Source: Phycisphaerae bacterium
GTDB lineage: Bacteria > Planctomycetota > Phycisphaerae > Phycisphaerales > SM1A02
Assembly: GCA_016873275.1 (NCBI GenBank)
Contig: VGXO01000002.1
Coordinates: 62,001 to 126,000, forward strand
Direction of reading: 5' to 3'
Length of the DNA: 64,000 nt
Position 1 is the stretch's first letter. Each line of letters opens with the position of its first letter. Shown in pieces: positions 54,933 through 63,230 of this stretch. Both the position numbers and the translations under genes were made by a program. The notes under the pieces were generated by a model. The model was not told where the DNA came from. It searched no databases and saw only the letters and a list, made by a program, of their open reading frames with translations.

Positions 54933-55973
54933 GTGCTCGGCTTCCTCGAACAACTCGGGGCGATCGCCCGAACGACCTTCATCGAGAGCATCCGGCAGCC
55001 GGTGGTGCTGGTGGTGCTCGTGGCGGCGACGATCTTCGTCATCCTGTCGAACCCGTTCTCCGGCTACACGATGGAGGACGACCAGCGGCTCTTCATCGAC
55101 CTCGCCCTCTCCACGGTCTTCATCGCCGAGGTGATCCTCGCGGCGTTCCTCGCGACGAGCGTGCTCAGCCGCGAGGTGGAGAACCGCACGGCGCTGACCG
55201 TGCTCTCGAAGCCGGTCGCCCGACCGACCTTCATCCTCGGCAAGTACCTCGGCGTCGCCGCCACGCTGCTCGCGGCGCTCGCGTTCCTCGCGCTGGTCTT
55301 CCTGCTCGTCGAGGTGCACGGGACGATGCAGACGGTCCGCACGCCCTACCACCAGCCGGTCATCACCTTCGGCGTCTCGTCGCTGGTGCTCGCGCTCCTC
55401 GCGGGCACCGCGGCGAACTACCTCTATGGCTGGGCGTTCCCGAGCACGGTGGTGCTGACGGGGATTCCCCTGCTCCTTCTCGCCTACGTGCTGTCGCTCC
55501 TCTTTGCCCACGACTGGGCGCCGCAGGCGATCGGGACGAAGTTCCGCCCGGAGTTCCTGCTCGCGATCGGATCGCTCGCGATGGGGCTCCTCATGCTCGT
55601 GGCGGTGGCGATCGCCGCAAGCACCCGGCTCGGGCAGCTGCCCACGCTGGTGGTCACGGTGACGGTCTTCCTGCTCGGACTGCTGTCGGACTGGCTCTTC
55701 GGGCGGACGATCATCCGACTCGACGCCGAGCTCGCAGCGCGACCGCCGGGGGAAGGGTCGCTGCTGGATGGCGCGAGGCTCCTGCACGGCTTCTGCCGCG
55801 TCATGTACTCGATCGTGCCGGACTTCCAGGTCTTCTGGCTCGCCGACGCCCTCACCCAGAAGCGGACGATTCCCGCCGACTACTTCGCGGTGACCCTGCC
55901 CTACGGCGTGATGATGATCGTCGCGATCCTCTCGATCGCGACCATCCTCTTCCAGAGGCGCGAGATCAGCTGA
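54933..55973 (+). CDS. ABC permease without adjacent ATPase
   Basis: 346-aa protein with about six helices (VVLVVLVAATIFVILS, VFIAEVILAAFLATSVL, LLAALAFLALVFLLV, and others). The sequence SREVENRTALTVLSKPVARPTFILGKYLGV is the ABC-2 coupling motif and resembles the one in the 46920 permease. GTG start. It is divergent from the SPFH operon and has no ATPase of its own strand beside it, so it may use the ATPase at 48958. Convergent with the 56010 gene. Confidence 0.8.
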   Translation: MLGFLEQLGAIARTTFIESIRQPVVLVVLVAATIFVILSNPFSGYTMEDDQRLFIDLALSTVFIAEVILAAFLATSVLSREVENRTALTVLSKPVARPTFILGKYLGVAATLLAALAFLALVFLLVEVHGTMQTVRTPYHQPVITFGVSSLVLALLAGTAANYLYGWAFPSTVVLTGIPLLLLAYVLSLLFAHDWAPQAIGTKFRPEFLLAIGSLAMGLLMLVAVAIAASTRLGQLPTLVVTVTVFLLGLLSDWLFGRTIIRLDAELAARPPGEGSLLDGARLLHGFCRVMYSIVPDFQVFWLADALTQKRTIPADYFAVTLPYGVMMIVAILSIATILFQRREIS

Positions 55974-56009
55974 GTCGGTTCGAGCGTCCCGCCGCGGCGG
56001 GCCCGTCCG

Positions 56010-56618
56010 TCACGACCACGTCTCCATCTCCGCCCGCCGACCGCGGTCCGACAGCATCCAGCCCGCGATCACCGGGAAGGCGCCGATGGCAAGCACCGAC
56101 GCGACGAGCCCGAGCTGCGACCACCGCATCAGCGACTCGCGGCTGAGCCCGCTGCCTCCGCCCACCGAGACCTGCACCGAGCCGCGGCGTCCGGATCCTC
56201 CCGAGGGCGCCTGCTGCTGCGCGTCCTCGATCATCCGCAGCTGCGAGTCCACCTGCTGGGGAAGGGTCACGTAGCCGAACGCCGCCGCCCCGAGGAGGAC
56301 GAGGATCCGCGCCACCACCCAGACGCGGACCAGCGTCGCGCCGAGCCTTCTCCGGCGCATCAAGACGATGCCGCCGATCAGCAGCACGACCCCGAGCAGG
56401 ATGGCGACCGCGCCGCTTCCCAACTGCACGGCGGTCACCATCTCGGGCAGACCCGCGCCTTGGGCGTTGAACGCCAGGAAGGCGAGCCCCACGGCGTTCA
56501 CCAGGATCCCGAGCAGCGCGTAGACGAGGCAGACCACGCCCAGACCCGTCGCCCAGGCGCTCTCTGCGGGCACCGGCGCGGACCCCGGCGCCTCGATCGG
56601 CGGGGCGTCAGCCGCCAC
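56010..56618 (-). CDS. Four-helix membrane protein, unknown
   Basis: 202-aa protein with helices LGVVCLVYALLGILVNAVGLAF, GAVAILLGVVLLIGGIVLM, VWVVARILVLLGAAAFGYV and LGLVASVLAIGAFPVIAGW, and a Gln/Gly/Ser-rich loop before the last. It lacks enzyme motifs. The GTG at 56618 overlaps the stop of the ClpP-fold gene by 11 nt, so it is the last gene of that operon. It may anchor or modulate the exported protease. Confidence 0.7.
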   Translation of the reverse strand: MAADAPPIEAPGSAPVPAESAWATGLGVVCLVYALLGILVNAVGLAFLAFNAQGAGLPEMVTAVQLGSGAVAILLGVVLLIGGIVLMRRRRLGATLVRVWVVARILVLLGAAAFGYVTLPQQVDSQLRMIEDAQQQAPSGGSGRRGSVQVSVGGGSGLSRESLMRWSQLGLVASVLAIGAFPVIAGWMLSDRGRRAEMETWS

Positions 56619-57999
56619 GGCGCATCTGACCGAGCTGCCGTCGCATCTCCGCAAGCTGGCGGCGGAGCGGCTCCGGATCCTGCGGCAGACCGACCTCGTA
56701 GACGCAGACCGGATAGCAGCGGTCGTACCAGCGCAGGATCTCCTGCAGGATCTGGATCTGCGTGCCGAGCACCACCGACGCATCGCCGGTCCCGGTGCCC
56801 TTGTAGTTGAGACGCTGCACGAGCTTCGGCAGCTCCTCCTGCGCCTCCTTCACCGTCCGCTGCCACTCGTCGTGGATCTTGCGACCGATGCCGTTGGCGG
56901 CTTCCTTCCACTCGGGGAGCTGCATCAGCTTCGCGAGCTGCTCCTGCGTGTCCGCGGTGCCTTGGCTGTAGCCGCTGTGGAGGGCGTTGCTCGCATTCAG
57001 GGTGAGGTTGTTCTTCTCGTCGGAGAGGTCGAACTCGCCCTCCATCGTGTTGAAGTAGGTGACCTTGCCGGTCTCGGGGTCCCTGTCGTAGGAGACCATC
57101 AAGGGCGCGTGGATCATCGCCTGCACCACGTAGCGGTTGCGACCGCCCGACTCCGCGACCTCGCCGCACCGCTCGAGCCACGCCTGCAGCTGGGGTCCGG
57201 ACGCCGCGGTGGTGCCCGCGAACATCGTGATCGCCCCGAGGGCGCCGACGCTCATGTAGTAGTTCTCGTCGCAGTGAAGCGCGGTGAATGCTCCGCCCGA
57301 GATCGCCTCCTTGATCCACGCCACCATGCGGTGCCGCTTCTTGAGGTCGTTGATCGTGGCGCCGACCTTGTCGCCCTCGATCACGAGACCACCTGGGCTG
57401 TCGATCAGGAGCACGATGATCTGACCGGGACCGTACTTGTCGGCTTCCTCGCCGATCTTCTCGATCTCGTCGTGGCGGAGCCCGATGCCGAGGGTGCCCG
57501 AGAGCGGCAGCAGGAACACGCCAGGCCAGTCGCTCGATGCGGCGCTGCGGTTCGGTCCAGCGTCCTTGCCGCCGGTTGCCGGCGCGGTTGAGGTTGAGGT
57601 CGCGCTGGTCCTGGGGCTCGTCGAAGTCGCGGGCTTCGTCGGCGACGAGTCCGTCGATCCTGCCGCGCCCGCCTCGAGGGTCGTCATCGAGGTGATGTCG
57701 CCGATCAGGATCGTCTTCGTCGCGGTCTTGCCGGCGATGGTGCCCTCGACCTGCACGAACCGCTTCTCGACCGCCTTGAGCGTGCCCTGCAGCGTCTGCG
57801 AGACGCCGCCCTCCTGATACTGGACCTCGACGCGGTCGCCGACGTCGCCGCGCCAGCTGCGACCGTTGCGGAAGGTGAGCTGCTCCGCCGCCATCGCCGA
57901 GGGGATGGGAGACGCGACGGCGGTCATCGAGAGGACGCTCCCGAGCAGTCCCGCCCCCACCACGAGCGAGAGCACGAAGGTTCCGAGGCGGGTCTTCAC
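56608..57999 (-). CDS. Exported ClpP/NfeD-fold serine protease
   Basis: 463-aa exported protein. Signal peptide (LVVGAGLLGSVLSMTAVAS), a small beta domain (RSWRGDVGDRVEVQYQEGG), a Ser/Thr/Pro linker, then a crotonase/ClpP-fold domain from about 160: IIVLLIDSPGGLVIEGD and AWIKEAISGGAFTALHCDENYYMS. By comparison with SppA/NfeD proteases, Ser234 in AISGGAF is the likely nucleophile. A C-terminal helical region follows. GTG start with AGGAG 8 nt upstream. NfeD-type proteases process SPFH partners, and three SPFH genes are next door. Confidence 0.75.
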   Translation of the reverse strand: MKTRLGTFVLSLVVGAGLLGSVLSMTAVASPIPSAMAAEQLTFRNGRSWRGDVGDRVEVQYQEGGVSQTLQGTLKAVEKRFVQVEGTIAGKTATKTILIGDITSMTTLEAGAAGSTDSSPTKPATSTSPRTSATSTSTAPATGGKDAGPNRSAASSDWPGVFLLPLSGTLGIGLRHDEIEKIGEEADKYGPGQIIVLLIDSPGGLVIEGDKVGATINDLKKRHRMVAWIKEAISGGAFTALHCDENYYMSVGALGAITMFAGTTAASGPQLQAWLERCGEVAESGGRNRYVVQAMIHAPLMVSYDRDPETGKVTYFNTMEGEFDLSDEKNNLTLNASNALHSGYSQGTADTQEQLAKLMQLPEWKEAANGIGRKIHDEWQRTVKEAQEELPKLVQRLNYKGTGTGDASVVLGTQIQILQEILRWYDRCYPVCVYEVGLPQDPEPLRRQLAEMRRQLGQMRRGG

Positions 58000-58064
58000 G
58001 TCGAGGTCTCCTGGTCTGGCGCCGGGCTCGCCGCACGCCTTCGAATCAGTCCGTGACTCCGATC

Positions 58065-58092
58065 GGTCGAGGGATCCATCGAGCCCTCGACC
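58065..58092. repeat. Intercistronic 9-bp inverted repeat
   Basis: Arms GGTCGAGGG (58065-58073) and CCCTCGACC (58084-58092), loop 10 nt, in the 177-bp gap between the two ClpP-fold genes. No T-tract; may separate expression levels or protect the mRNA. Confidence 0.55.
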
Positions 58093-58176
58093 GGCGGGCT
58101 TCGGCGGCGAACGCCGCCGACGCTTCTACCACCCGAGGGTCCGGCGGGTTGCCGTCGCGGATCCCTCGCGGACGGC

Positions 58177-59331
58177 TCAGCGACGACCCGGACCCGCGGG
58201 TCCGCCCGCGCCGAGTCCGCCGCCGCCCGCCCCGCCGCCACCCGCGCCTCGCCCGCCGCCGCGGAGCCCCAGGATCTGCTCCTTGAGCTGCTCGACGAGC
58301 ACCTCGAGAGCGAGCAGCGACACGCCGTCCCGCTTCCAGCGGTTCTCGACCGCCGGATACTGCTTCATCGCCCCGATCACCTTCTCGTACAGGTTCTTCG
58401 CCGCGCCGAGGTAGCGCACCGCGTCGTCGCCGGATGCCCAGCCGAGGTTCTGCTCGGCGTCCTGCATCCACTTCTTGGTCGCCTCGTAGGTGCGGCGCCA
58501 GTCCTCGACGTACCGCTCGATCAACTTCTGTCCGCTCTCCTGGAGCTGGTACTCGCGCCAGCCCTGGAGGAACGCCACGTCGTCGAGCGTCTCGGCGATC
58601 CCGGCGCAGACGCCGAGGTCCTCGGCGAGCTCGGCGCGGAGGTTGGTGACGTCCTCGGGGGAGCTGTCCACCACCCAGTGCCCGTTCGTGTCGAGCTTCC
58701 AGGTGACCTTGCGTCCCTCGAAGTTGGCGGAGAGCTTGTACTCCGGGCGCATCATCGCCTCGCCGAGCTCGAGCGGATATCCGCCCTTCTCGAGGAAGCC
58801 CTTCCCGATGCCGGTCCACGCCGCCATCATCTTCGCGGCGACGTCGGGGTCCTGCCATCCGCCCGCCATGCGAGAGACGTTCTGCAGCCCCCACAGCCGC
58901 GCGTTGGGCTTCATGTACATCGTCGGCCAGGACATCGCCATCAGCGAGCCGAAGCCGACGGAGTCCTCGACCCACATCACCTGCGGGTACGCGCTCAGGT
59001 CATCGCGGAGCGAGGTCGCGAGCTGGCGGTACTCGCCGAGGAGCCCGAGCCCGGTCTCCGCCCGATCGTCGTCGGCGAGATAGAAGATGTTGTTGATGTC
59101 CGCCGACTCGAGGATGAACACCACGAGGTCGGGGTTCGCCTTCTTGCAGTCCGCCACGATCTCCTCGTAGGCGGAAGGATGGATGTCGGTGCCCATCTGC
59201 CCGCGCATCGGGATCGGATAGATCACCGGGACCTTGCCGGCGGCGGTCGCGTCGTCGGACGCCGTCGCGGCAGCCGGGGCGGCGAGGGGGGCGACGATCA
59301 AGACGAGGGTGAGGGGACGGAGAAGGCTCAT
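58177..59331 (-). CDS. Exported ClpP-fold paralogue, apparently without nucleophile
   Basis: 384-aa exported protein (signal LTLVLIVAPLAAPAAATA). VPVIYPIPMRGQMGTDI and ANPDLVVFILESADINN match the first strands of the ClpP/NfeD fold. The segment VMWVEDSVGFGSLMAMSW aligns with AWIKEAISGGAF of its neighbour, and Gly126 sits where that protein has Ser234. A helical C-terminal half and a Gly-rich tail (RGAGGGGAGGGGLGAGG) follow. It may be a non-catalytic partner. Upstream gene of the operon, with a candidate promoter. Confidence 0.7.
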   Translation of the reverse strand: MSLLRPLTLVLIVAPLAAPAAATASDDATAAGKVPVIYPIPMRGQMGTDIHPSAYEEIVADCKKANPDLVVFILESADINNIFYLADDDRAETGLGLLGEYRQLATSLRDDLSAYPQVMWVEDSVGFGSLMAMSWPTMYMKPNARLWGLQNVSRMAGGWQDPDVAAKMMAAWTGIGKGFLEKGGYPLELGEAMMRPEYKLSANFEGRKVTWKLDTNGHWVVDSSPEDVTNLRAELAEDLGVCAGIAETLDDVAFLQGWREYQLQESGQKLIERYVEDWRRTYEATKKWMQDAEQNLGWASGDDAVRYLGAAKNLYEKVIGAMKQYPAVENRWKRDGVSLLALEVLVEQLKEQILGLRGGGRGAGGGGAGGGGLGAGGPAGPGRR

Positions 59332-59392
59332 GCGGGCTCCTTGGACTCGGAGGCGGGGCGTCCGGCGACGCGAACGCACGCCGCGACCCTTC

Positions 59393-59422
59393 ATTGTGGC
59401 ACCGCTCCCAAGTCGAGTCCAA
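59393..59422 (-). promoter_or_regulatory. Candidate promoter of the ClpP-fold operon
   Basis: On the minus strand TTGGAC (59422-59417), 18-bp spacer, CACAAT (59398-59393), giving a leader of about 55 nt. Confidence 0.5.
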
Positions 59423-59456
59423 CGAGTCGGGATGGATCTCGACGAGGGAGTTCGGT

Positions 59457-60674
59457 TCAGGATCCCCCGCGTTCGCGGAGCCGACTCGCGACCGAGAGTG
59501 CCTCCTCGGTGGTCCGGACCCGTCCCTCGAGCTGCGCGTCGTAGACCGCCTCGAGGACGCGACCGAGCAGCGGTCCCGGCGCGAACCCCGCTTCCAGAAG
59601 CTCCTTGCCCCGCACCAAGGGCACCGGCTGCCGCTCCCCATGCCGCCGCAGCTCTTCGTCGATCCGATCGACCGAGGCGGGATCGACCCCTCGAAGCACC
59701 GCCAGCGACGCCTCGAACGCCGGGTCCATGCCCGCCCGCCGCCGCGCGGCGACCGAGAGATCCGACCAGACGTTGATCCGGTCGATGCCGCGGAACACCC
59801 CCTCGAGGCGATCCCGCTCCAGGTTCGAGAGTCCGAGCGCCGACTGCAGGTCCGCCGCGTCTCGGAGGGCGTCGTCGATCCCGCCTCGATCAAGCCGCCA
59901 CGCCGCCAAGGCGGTCATCGCGTCGGCGTCGGAGGGAAGTCCCCCAAGCCGTGGATGGGCGGCGACCTGGTGGTCGCCGAGCAGGCAGCGATCAAGTCCC
60001 CACGACTCGAGCAAGGTCGCCGCGCGGGCGCGGTGACGCTCGCCGAGCATGCGGCGCAGCTCCTGCCCGAGCCGCTCGCGGCTCACGCCACCGAGGTCGC
60101 CCCGGAGCGACTCGATCGCCGAGGCGGTCGCCGGATCGATCGACAGCTCGAACCTCGCGGCGAACCTCGCGCCCCGCAGCGCCCGCAGGCGGTCCTCCGA
60201 GAGCCTCGCCGCCGGATCGCCGATCGCCCGCAGCACCCGGTCGCGGAGGTCCTGCTCGCCGCCCACGAAGTCGAGCACCCGCCCATCGCGGGGGTCCTCG
60301 AAGAGCCCGTTGATCGTGAAGTCGCGCCGCATCGCATCGGCACGGGCGTCGGCAAAGCGCACGCCCTCCGGGTGCCGACCATCTCGGTACTCGAGGTCCG
60401 CCCGGAAGGTCGCGATCTCGAAGGACGCACTCCCTCGGCGGAGGAGCATCACGCCGAACGCCTCGCCCACCCCGATCGCCCGCGGGAAGACGCCGCGGAC
60501 CTGCTCGGGCGTCGCGTTGGTCGCGATGTCGAACTCGCGCGGCGCGAGCCCAAGCAGCCGATCCCGCACGCAGCCGCCGGCGAAGAGCGCCTCGAAGCCC
60601 GCCTCGCGGAGCTTCGCCGCGATGCGGACCGCGTCGCCGCGGACGTCGGAGGCTCGGGAAGGACCGCCGCTCAC
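59457..60674 (-). CDS. CCA tRNA nucleotidyltransferase / poly(A) polymerase family
   Basis: 405-aa class II nucleotidyltransferase. FAGGCVRDRLLG, EFDIATNATPEQVR (catalytic acids; the first is Glu where most members have Asp), RRDFTINGLFEDP, and RLRALRGARFAARF are the conserved motifs; the helical body and tail domains follow. It adds or repairs the 3' CCA of tRNAs; a poly(A) polymerase role cannot be excluded. The GTG start overlaps the plsC stop by 4 nt. Confidence 0.87.
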   Translation of the reverse strand: MSGGPSRASDVRGDAVRIAAKLREAGFEALFAGGCVRDRLLGLAPREFDIATNATPEQVRGVFPRAIGVGEAFGVMLLRRGSASFEIATFRADLEYRDGRHPEGVRFADARADAMRRDFTINGLFEDPRDGRVLDFVGGEQDLRDRVLRAIGDPAARLSEDRLRALRGARFAARFELSIDPATASAIESLRGDLGGVSRERLGQELRRMLGERHRARAATLLESWGLDRCLLGDHQVAAHPRLGGLPSDADAMTALAAWRLDRGGIDDALRDAADLQSALGLSNLERDRLEGVFRGIDRINVWSDLSVAARRRAGMDPAFEASLAVLRGVDPASVDRIDEELRRHGERQPVPLVRGKELLEAGFAPGPLLGRVLEAVYDAQLEGRVRTTEEALSVASRLRERGGS

Positions 60675-61375
60675 GCGGGCAGACTATCCGGCGGCGGACG
60701 TCGCCCCGCGACCGCCGTCCGCGCCCGCGCCGCCTGCTCGCCGACCGCCTGCTCGAGCAACCCAAGCGCCGCCGACTCCTCCGCGTCGCACACCGCGGTC
60801 GGCTCGATCGCCTCGCCGACCGCGACCACCACCCGTCCGCGGAGGCGGGGTCGGGATCGTCCCTTCGGCCAGACCTCGTGGCTTCCGGCGACGCCCATCG
60901 GCACGATGCGGACCTTCGCCCGCCGGACGAGCAGCAGCACGCCCCGGCGGAAGGGCTGCATGGTGCCGTCCTCGGATCGGGTGCCCTCGGGGAAGATCGC
61001 GACGCACCGTCCCGCGGCAAGCTCGCCGAGCGCCGCCTTCATCGCCGCCGCGTCGCCCCCCTCTCGGCGGACGGGGATGCAGCCGTAGCTTCGGAGCAGC
61101 CGACCGAAGAACCCCTTGAAGAGCGTGTCCCTCGCCATCGGCGAGAACTGCCGGTCGCTCATCGCGCTGCCCACGAGCATGGGATCGAGAAAGGACACGT
61201 GGTTGGCGATCACGAGGACCGCGCCCTCCCGCGGGATGCGGCGGCGATCGAGGACCCGGTAGCGGTAGAGCACCCGCAGCGAGCACTCGACGAGGAACCG
61301 GCAGGCGTCGAACCAGAGGATCGCCGGAATGGATCGCCCCGGGACCCGGCGGCGGAACTGGAGCGGTCCGATCAT
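60671..61375 (-). CDS. plsC: 1-acyl-sn-glycerol-3-phosphate acyltransferase
   Basis: 234-aa membrane-associated acyltransferase that makes phosphatidic acid. Motif I NHVSFLD (H-x4-D), motif III IFPEGTRSEDG and motif IV-like IVPMGVAGSHEV are present. The ATG overlaps the cmk stop by 4 nt (ATGA) and its own stop overlaps the next gene, so translation is likely coupled. The cmk-plsC pair is conserved in many bacteria. Confidence 0.93.
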   Translation of the reverse strand: MIGPLQFRRRVPGRSIPAILWFDACRFLVECSLRVLYRYRVLDRRRIPREGAVLVIANHVSFLDPMLVGSAMSDRQFSPMARDTLFKGFFGRLLRSYGCIPVRREGGDAAAMKAALGELAAGRCVAIFPEGTRSEDGTMQPFRRGVLLLVRRAKVRIVPMGVAGSHEVWPKGRSRPRLRGRVVVAVGEAIEPTAVCDAEESAALGLLEQAVGEQAARARTAVAGRRPPPDSLPA

Positions 61376-62097
61376 CGCCGCGGCGTTCCCGCGGTGCCCT
61401 CCGCGCCCACCCGCCGGAGCGCGTCCCTCACCTCCCGCTCGAGGCGGTCCACCACCTGCTCGAGGGTCGTGCCGCCCGTGTCCACCACCACGGCGCCCGG
61501 CGGACGCACGAGGGGAGCCACCGCGCGGGCGCGGTCGTGCTCGTCGCGCTCGCGGATCGCCCGCCGCAGCGCCAGCTCGTCCACCCGCTCCCCCGCCTGC
61601 TCGAGCTGCAGGAGGCGACGGTGCGCCCGCTCCTCGACCGGCGCGTCGAGGAAGAACCGCACCAGCGCATCGGGGAAGACGACCGAACCCTGGTCCCGCC
61701 CCTCGCTCACGAGGCGCGGCATCGCCGACGCGATCCGCCGTTGCGACTCGACGAGGATCGCCCGCACCTCCGGTCGAGCCGCGACCGCCGAGGCGGCGGC
61801 GGACGCCTCCACCGATCGGATCGCCTCCTCGACCGGCTCGCCGTCGAGCAGGATCACCGGGGGATCCGCCCGCCAATCGAAGTCGATCCGGCTGCGGCGG
61901 ATCACCGCCGCGACCGCGGCGCCATCCGAGGGTTCGATCCCGGAACGCAGCGCGAGGAGCGCCGCCGCCCGGTACATCGCGCCGGTGTCGAGGACCTGCC
62001 AGCCAAGGCGTCGGGCGAGCTGCTGTGCGACGCTCGACTTCCCGCACCCCGCGGGACCGTCGATGGTCACCACGAGCCCGCCCGCCCCCGAGGTCAC
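61372..62097 (-). CDS. cmk: Cytidylate kinase
   Basis: 241-aa NMP kinase phosphorylating CMP and dCMP. P-loop GPAGCGKSS (14-22), the family segment LDTGAMYRAAALLALRSG, the SEGRDQGSVVFPDA motif and RDEHDRARAVAPL are diagnostic. GTG start overlapping the TIM-barrel gene stop by 4 nt. Confidence 0.94.
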   Translation of the reverse strand: MTSGAGGLVVTIDGPAGCGKSSVAQQLARRLGWQVLDTGAMYRAAALLALRSGIEPSDGAAVAAVIRRSRIDFDWRADPPVILLDGEPVEEAIRSVEASAAASAVAARPEVRAILVESQRRIASAMPRLVSEGRDQGSVVFPDALVRFFLDAPVEERAHRRLLQLEQAGERVDELALRRAIRERDEHDRARAVAPLVRPPGAVVVDTGGTTLEQVVDRLEREVRDALRRVGAEGTAGTPRR

Positions 62098-62906
62098 GCC
62101 TCCTCGTCCGCGTCAGGCACCGCGGCGAGGGAGCCTTCGAGGTGCTCGCGGGCGAGGCGGATGCGCTTCGCGGCATCCTTCGCCCGCGACGAGAGCGCCA
62201 GCGTGCTCGAGAAGTTCACGGCGCGGATCGCCGAGACGAACTCGCCGAGGCGCGTCCACGCCGAGTCGGCGATCCTCGCGCTCGTGCCGAACACCGCGTC
62301 GAGCTCCGCGAGGATCACCGTCGAGTAGGGCGCGAGCCGGCGGAGGGTCGCCTCCGCGTCCTTGGTGCGGGCGGCGTGGGCGAACCCGGGCATGCAGCCG
62401 ATCCGGAAGCCGCCGACCCGTCGGATGAGGTCGGTCATTGCCTCGACCTGCAGCAGGGCTCCGTCCTTCGCCGAGGGCGCGATGAGCAGGTTGAGCTCGT
62501 GCTTCTCGATCGACTGCAGACCCCGACGCACGGCGCCGGCAAGGGCGTCGAGGTCGGCGCCCGCCGCCGCACGGCAGGAGATGCCGAGCCCGCTGCACCC
62601 GAGGCGAGACGCGACCGTCGCGAGGCGCTGGAGGCGGTCCATCGCCAAGGGACCGACCTCCGGATCGGAGGAGGCGAGGTCGAGCTCGACGTCGTCGATC
62701 AAGGTCAGGCAGGGACAGGCGACCTTGTCCGCCGCGTCGCGAAGCCGGTCGAGGTCCCGCCCGGTCCGACCCGCGAGCAGGGACGCCCGCAGCGTCAGCC
62801 CCCGCAGCTGGAACTCCTCGATCGCGACCCGAGGAAGATCATGGAGTTCCGGACGGTTGCGACCCGCCGCGAGGCTCGCGAGGGACCCGACCTCCAGGGT
62901 CATCAT
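62094..62906 (-). CDS. TIM-barrel sugar-phosphate isomerase/epimerase-like protein
   Basis: 270-aa protein with the alternating strand/helix pattern of the AP endonuclease 2/xylose isomerase-like TIM barrel: CPCLTLIDDVELDL, LGCSGLGISC, HELNLLIAPSAKDG, FRIGCMPGFAHAART, YSTVILAELDAVFG. The metal ligands are only partly recognisable, so the call is by fold. Two tandem ATGs at 62906/62903 fit a start better than the upstream TTG. First gene of the cmk-plsC-CCA operon. Confidence 0.7.
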   Translation of the reverse strand: MMTLEVGSLASLAAGRNRPELHDLPRVAIEEFQLRGLTLRASLLAGRTGRDLDRLRDAADKVACPCLTLIDDVELDLASSDPEVGPLAMDRLQRLATVASRLGCSGLGISCRAAAGADLDALAGAVRRGLQSIEKHELNLLIAPSAKDGALLQVEAMTDLIRRVGGFRIGCMPGFAHAARTKDAEATLRRLAPYSTVILAELDAVFGTSARIADSAWTRLGEFVSAIRAVNFSSTLALSSRAKDAAKRIRLAREHLEGSLAAVPDADEEA

Positions 62907-63043
62907 GATCGGTGCCTGCAACCGCTGCTCCGTCGATGGGGTGGTGGCGGCGCCTCCGCCGTGCAGGTGGAGTCTAGTGGATCGACCCTCCTCCCCCGTC
63001 TCCTTCGACGCCGACCGATGCGGTCTCCGGCGGCGAACGCCAG

Positions 63044-63165
63044 TTGACTCGGAGCCTCGAACATCAAGGGGTCATGACCGGAGTGAAGATTTTCAGTGAG
63101 GGTCCTTGCGAATCTGGGAAAGACCGGTAACCTGCGGAGGTAGCTCTGCATCTTTCTCCCCTCCG
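63044..63165 (+). ncRNA. Candidate small RNA or leader ending in a strong terminator
   Basis: A TTGACT hexamer at 63044-63049 could be a -35, though no clear -10 follows. Downstream come GGTCATGACC (10-nt palindrome, 63070-63079), an 18-codon frame (63074-63130, MTGVKIFSEGPC...), a hairpin GCGGAG/CTCTGC with a GTAG loop (63134-63149), and the terminator at 63166. The 445-bp gap has no other plausible gene. This could be an sRNA, a leader peptide with attenuator for gcvH, or a lone microgene. Confidence 0.4.
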
Positions 63166-63201
63166 GAAAGCGCCCATCGTTCGCGATGGGCGCTTTCTCT
63201 T
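63166..63201 (+). terminator. Strong Rho-independent terminator
   Basis: Perfect 14-bp arms 63166-63179 and 63184-63197 (GAAAGCGCCCATCG) with a TTCG tetraloop, then TCTT. It lies about 150 bp before gcvH on the same strand, so a transcript ends (or is attenuated) here. Confidence 0.85.
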
Positions 63202-63230
63202 CGACCGCTGCCGGGGCTCCCTCGGGAAGA

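Noticed and set aside
63120-63142. Similarity to the 3' end of 16S rRNA (GGTAACCTGCGG)
   Set aside because: Only about 12 bases match and no rRNA sequence surrounds them; chance.
63070-63165. Glycine riboswitch before gcvH
   Set aside because: The conserved glycine-aptamer core segments are not present, only generic hairpins.
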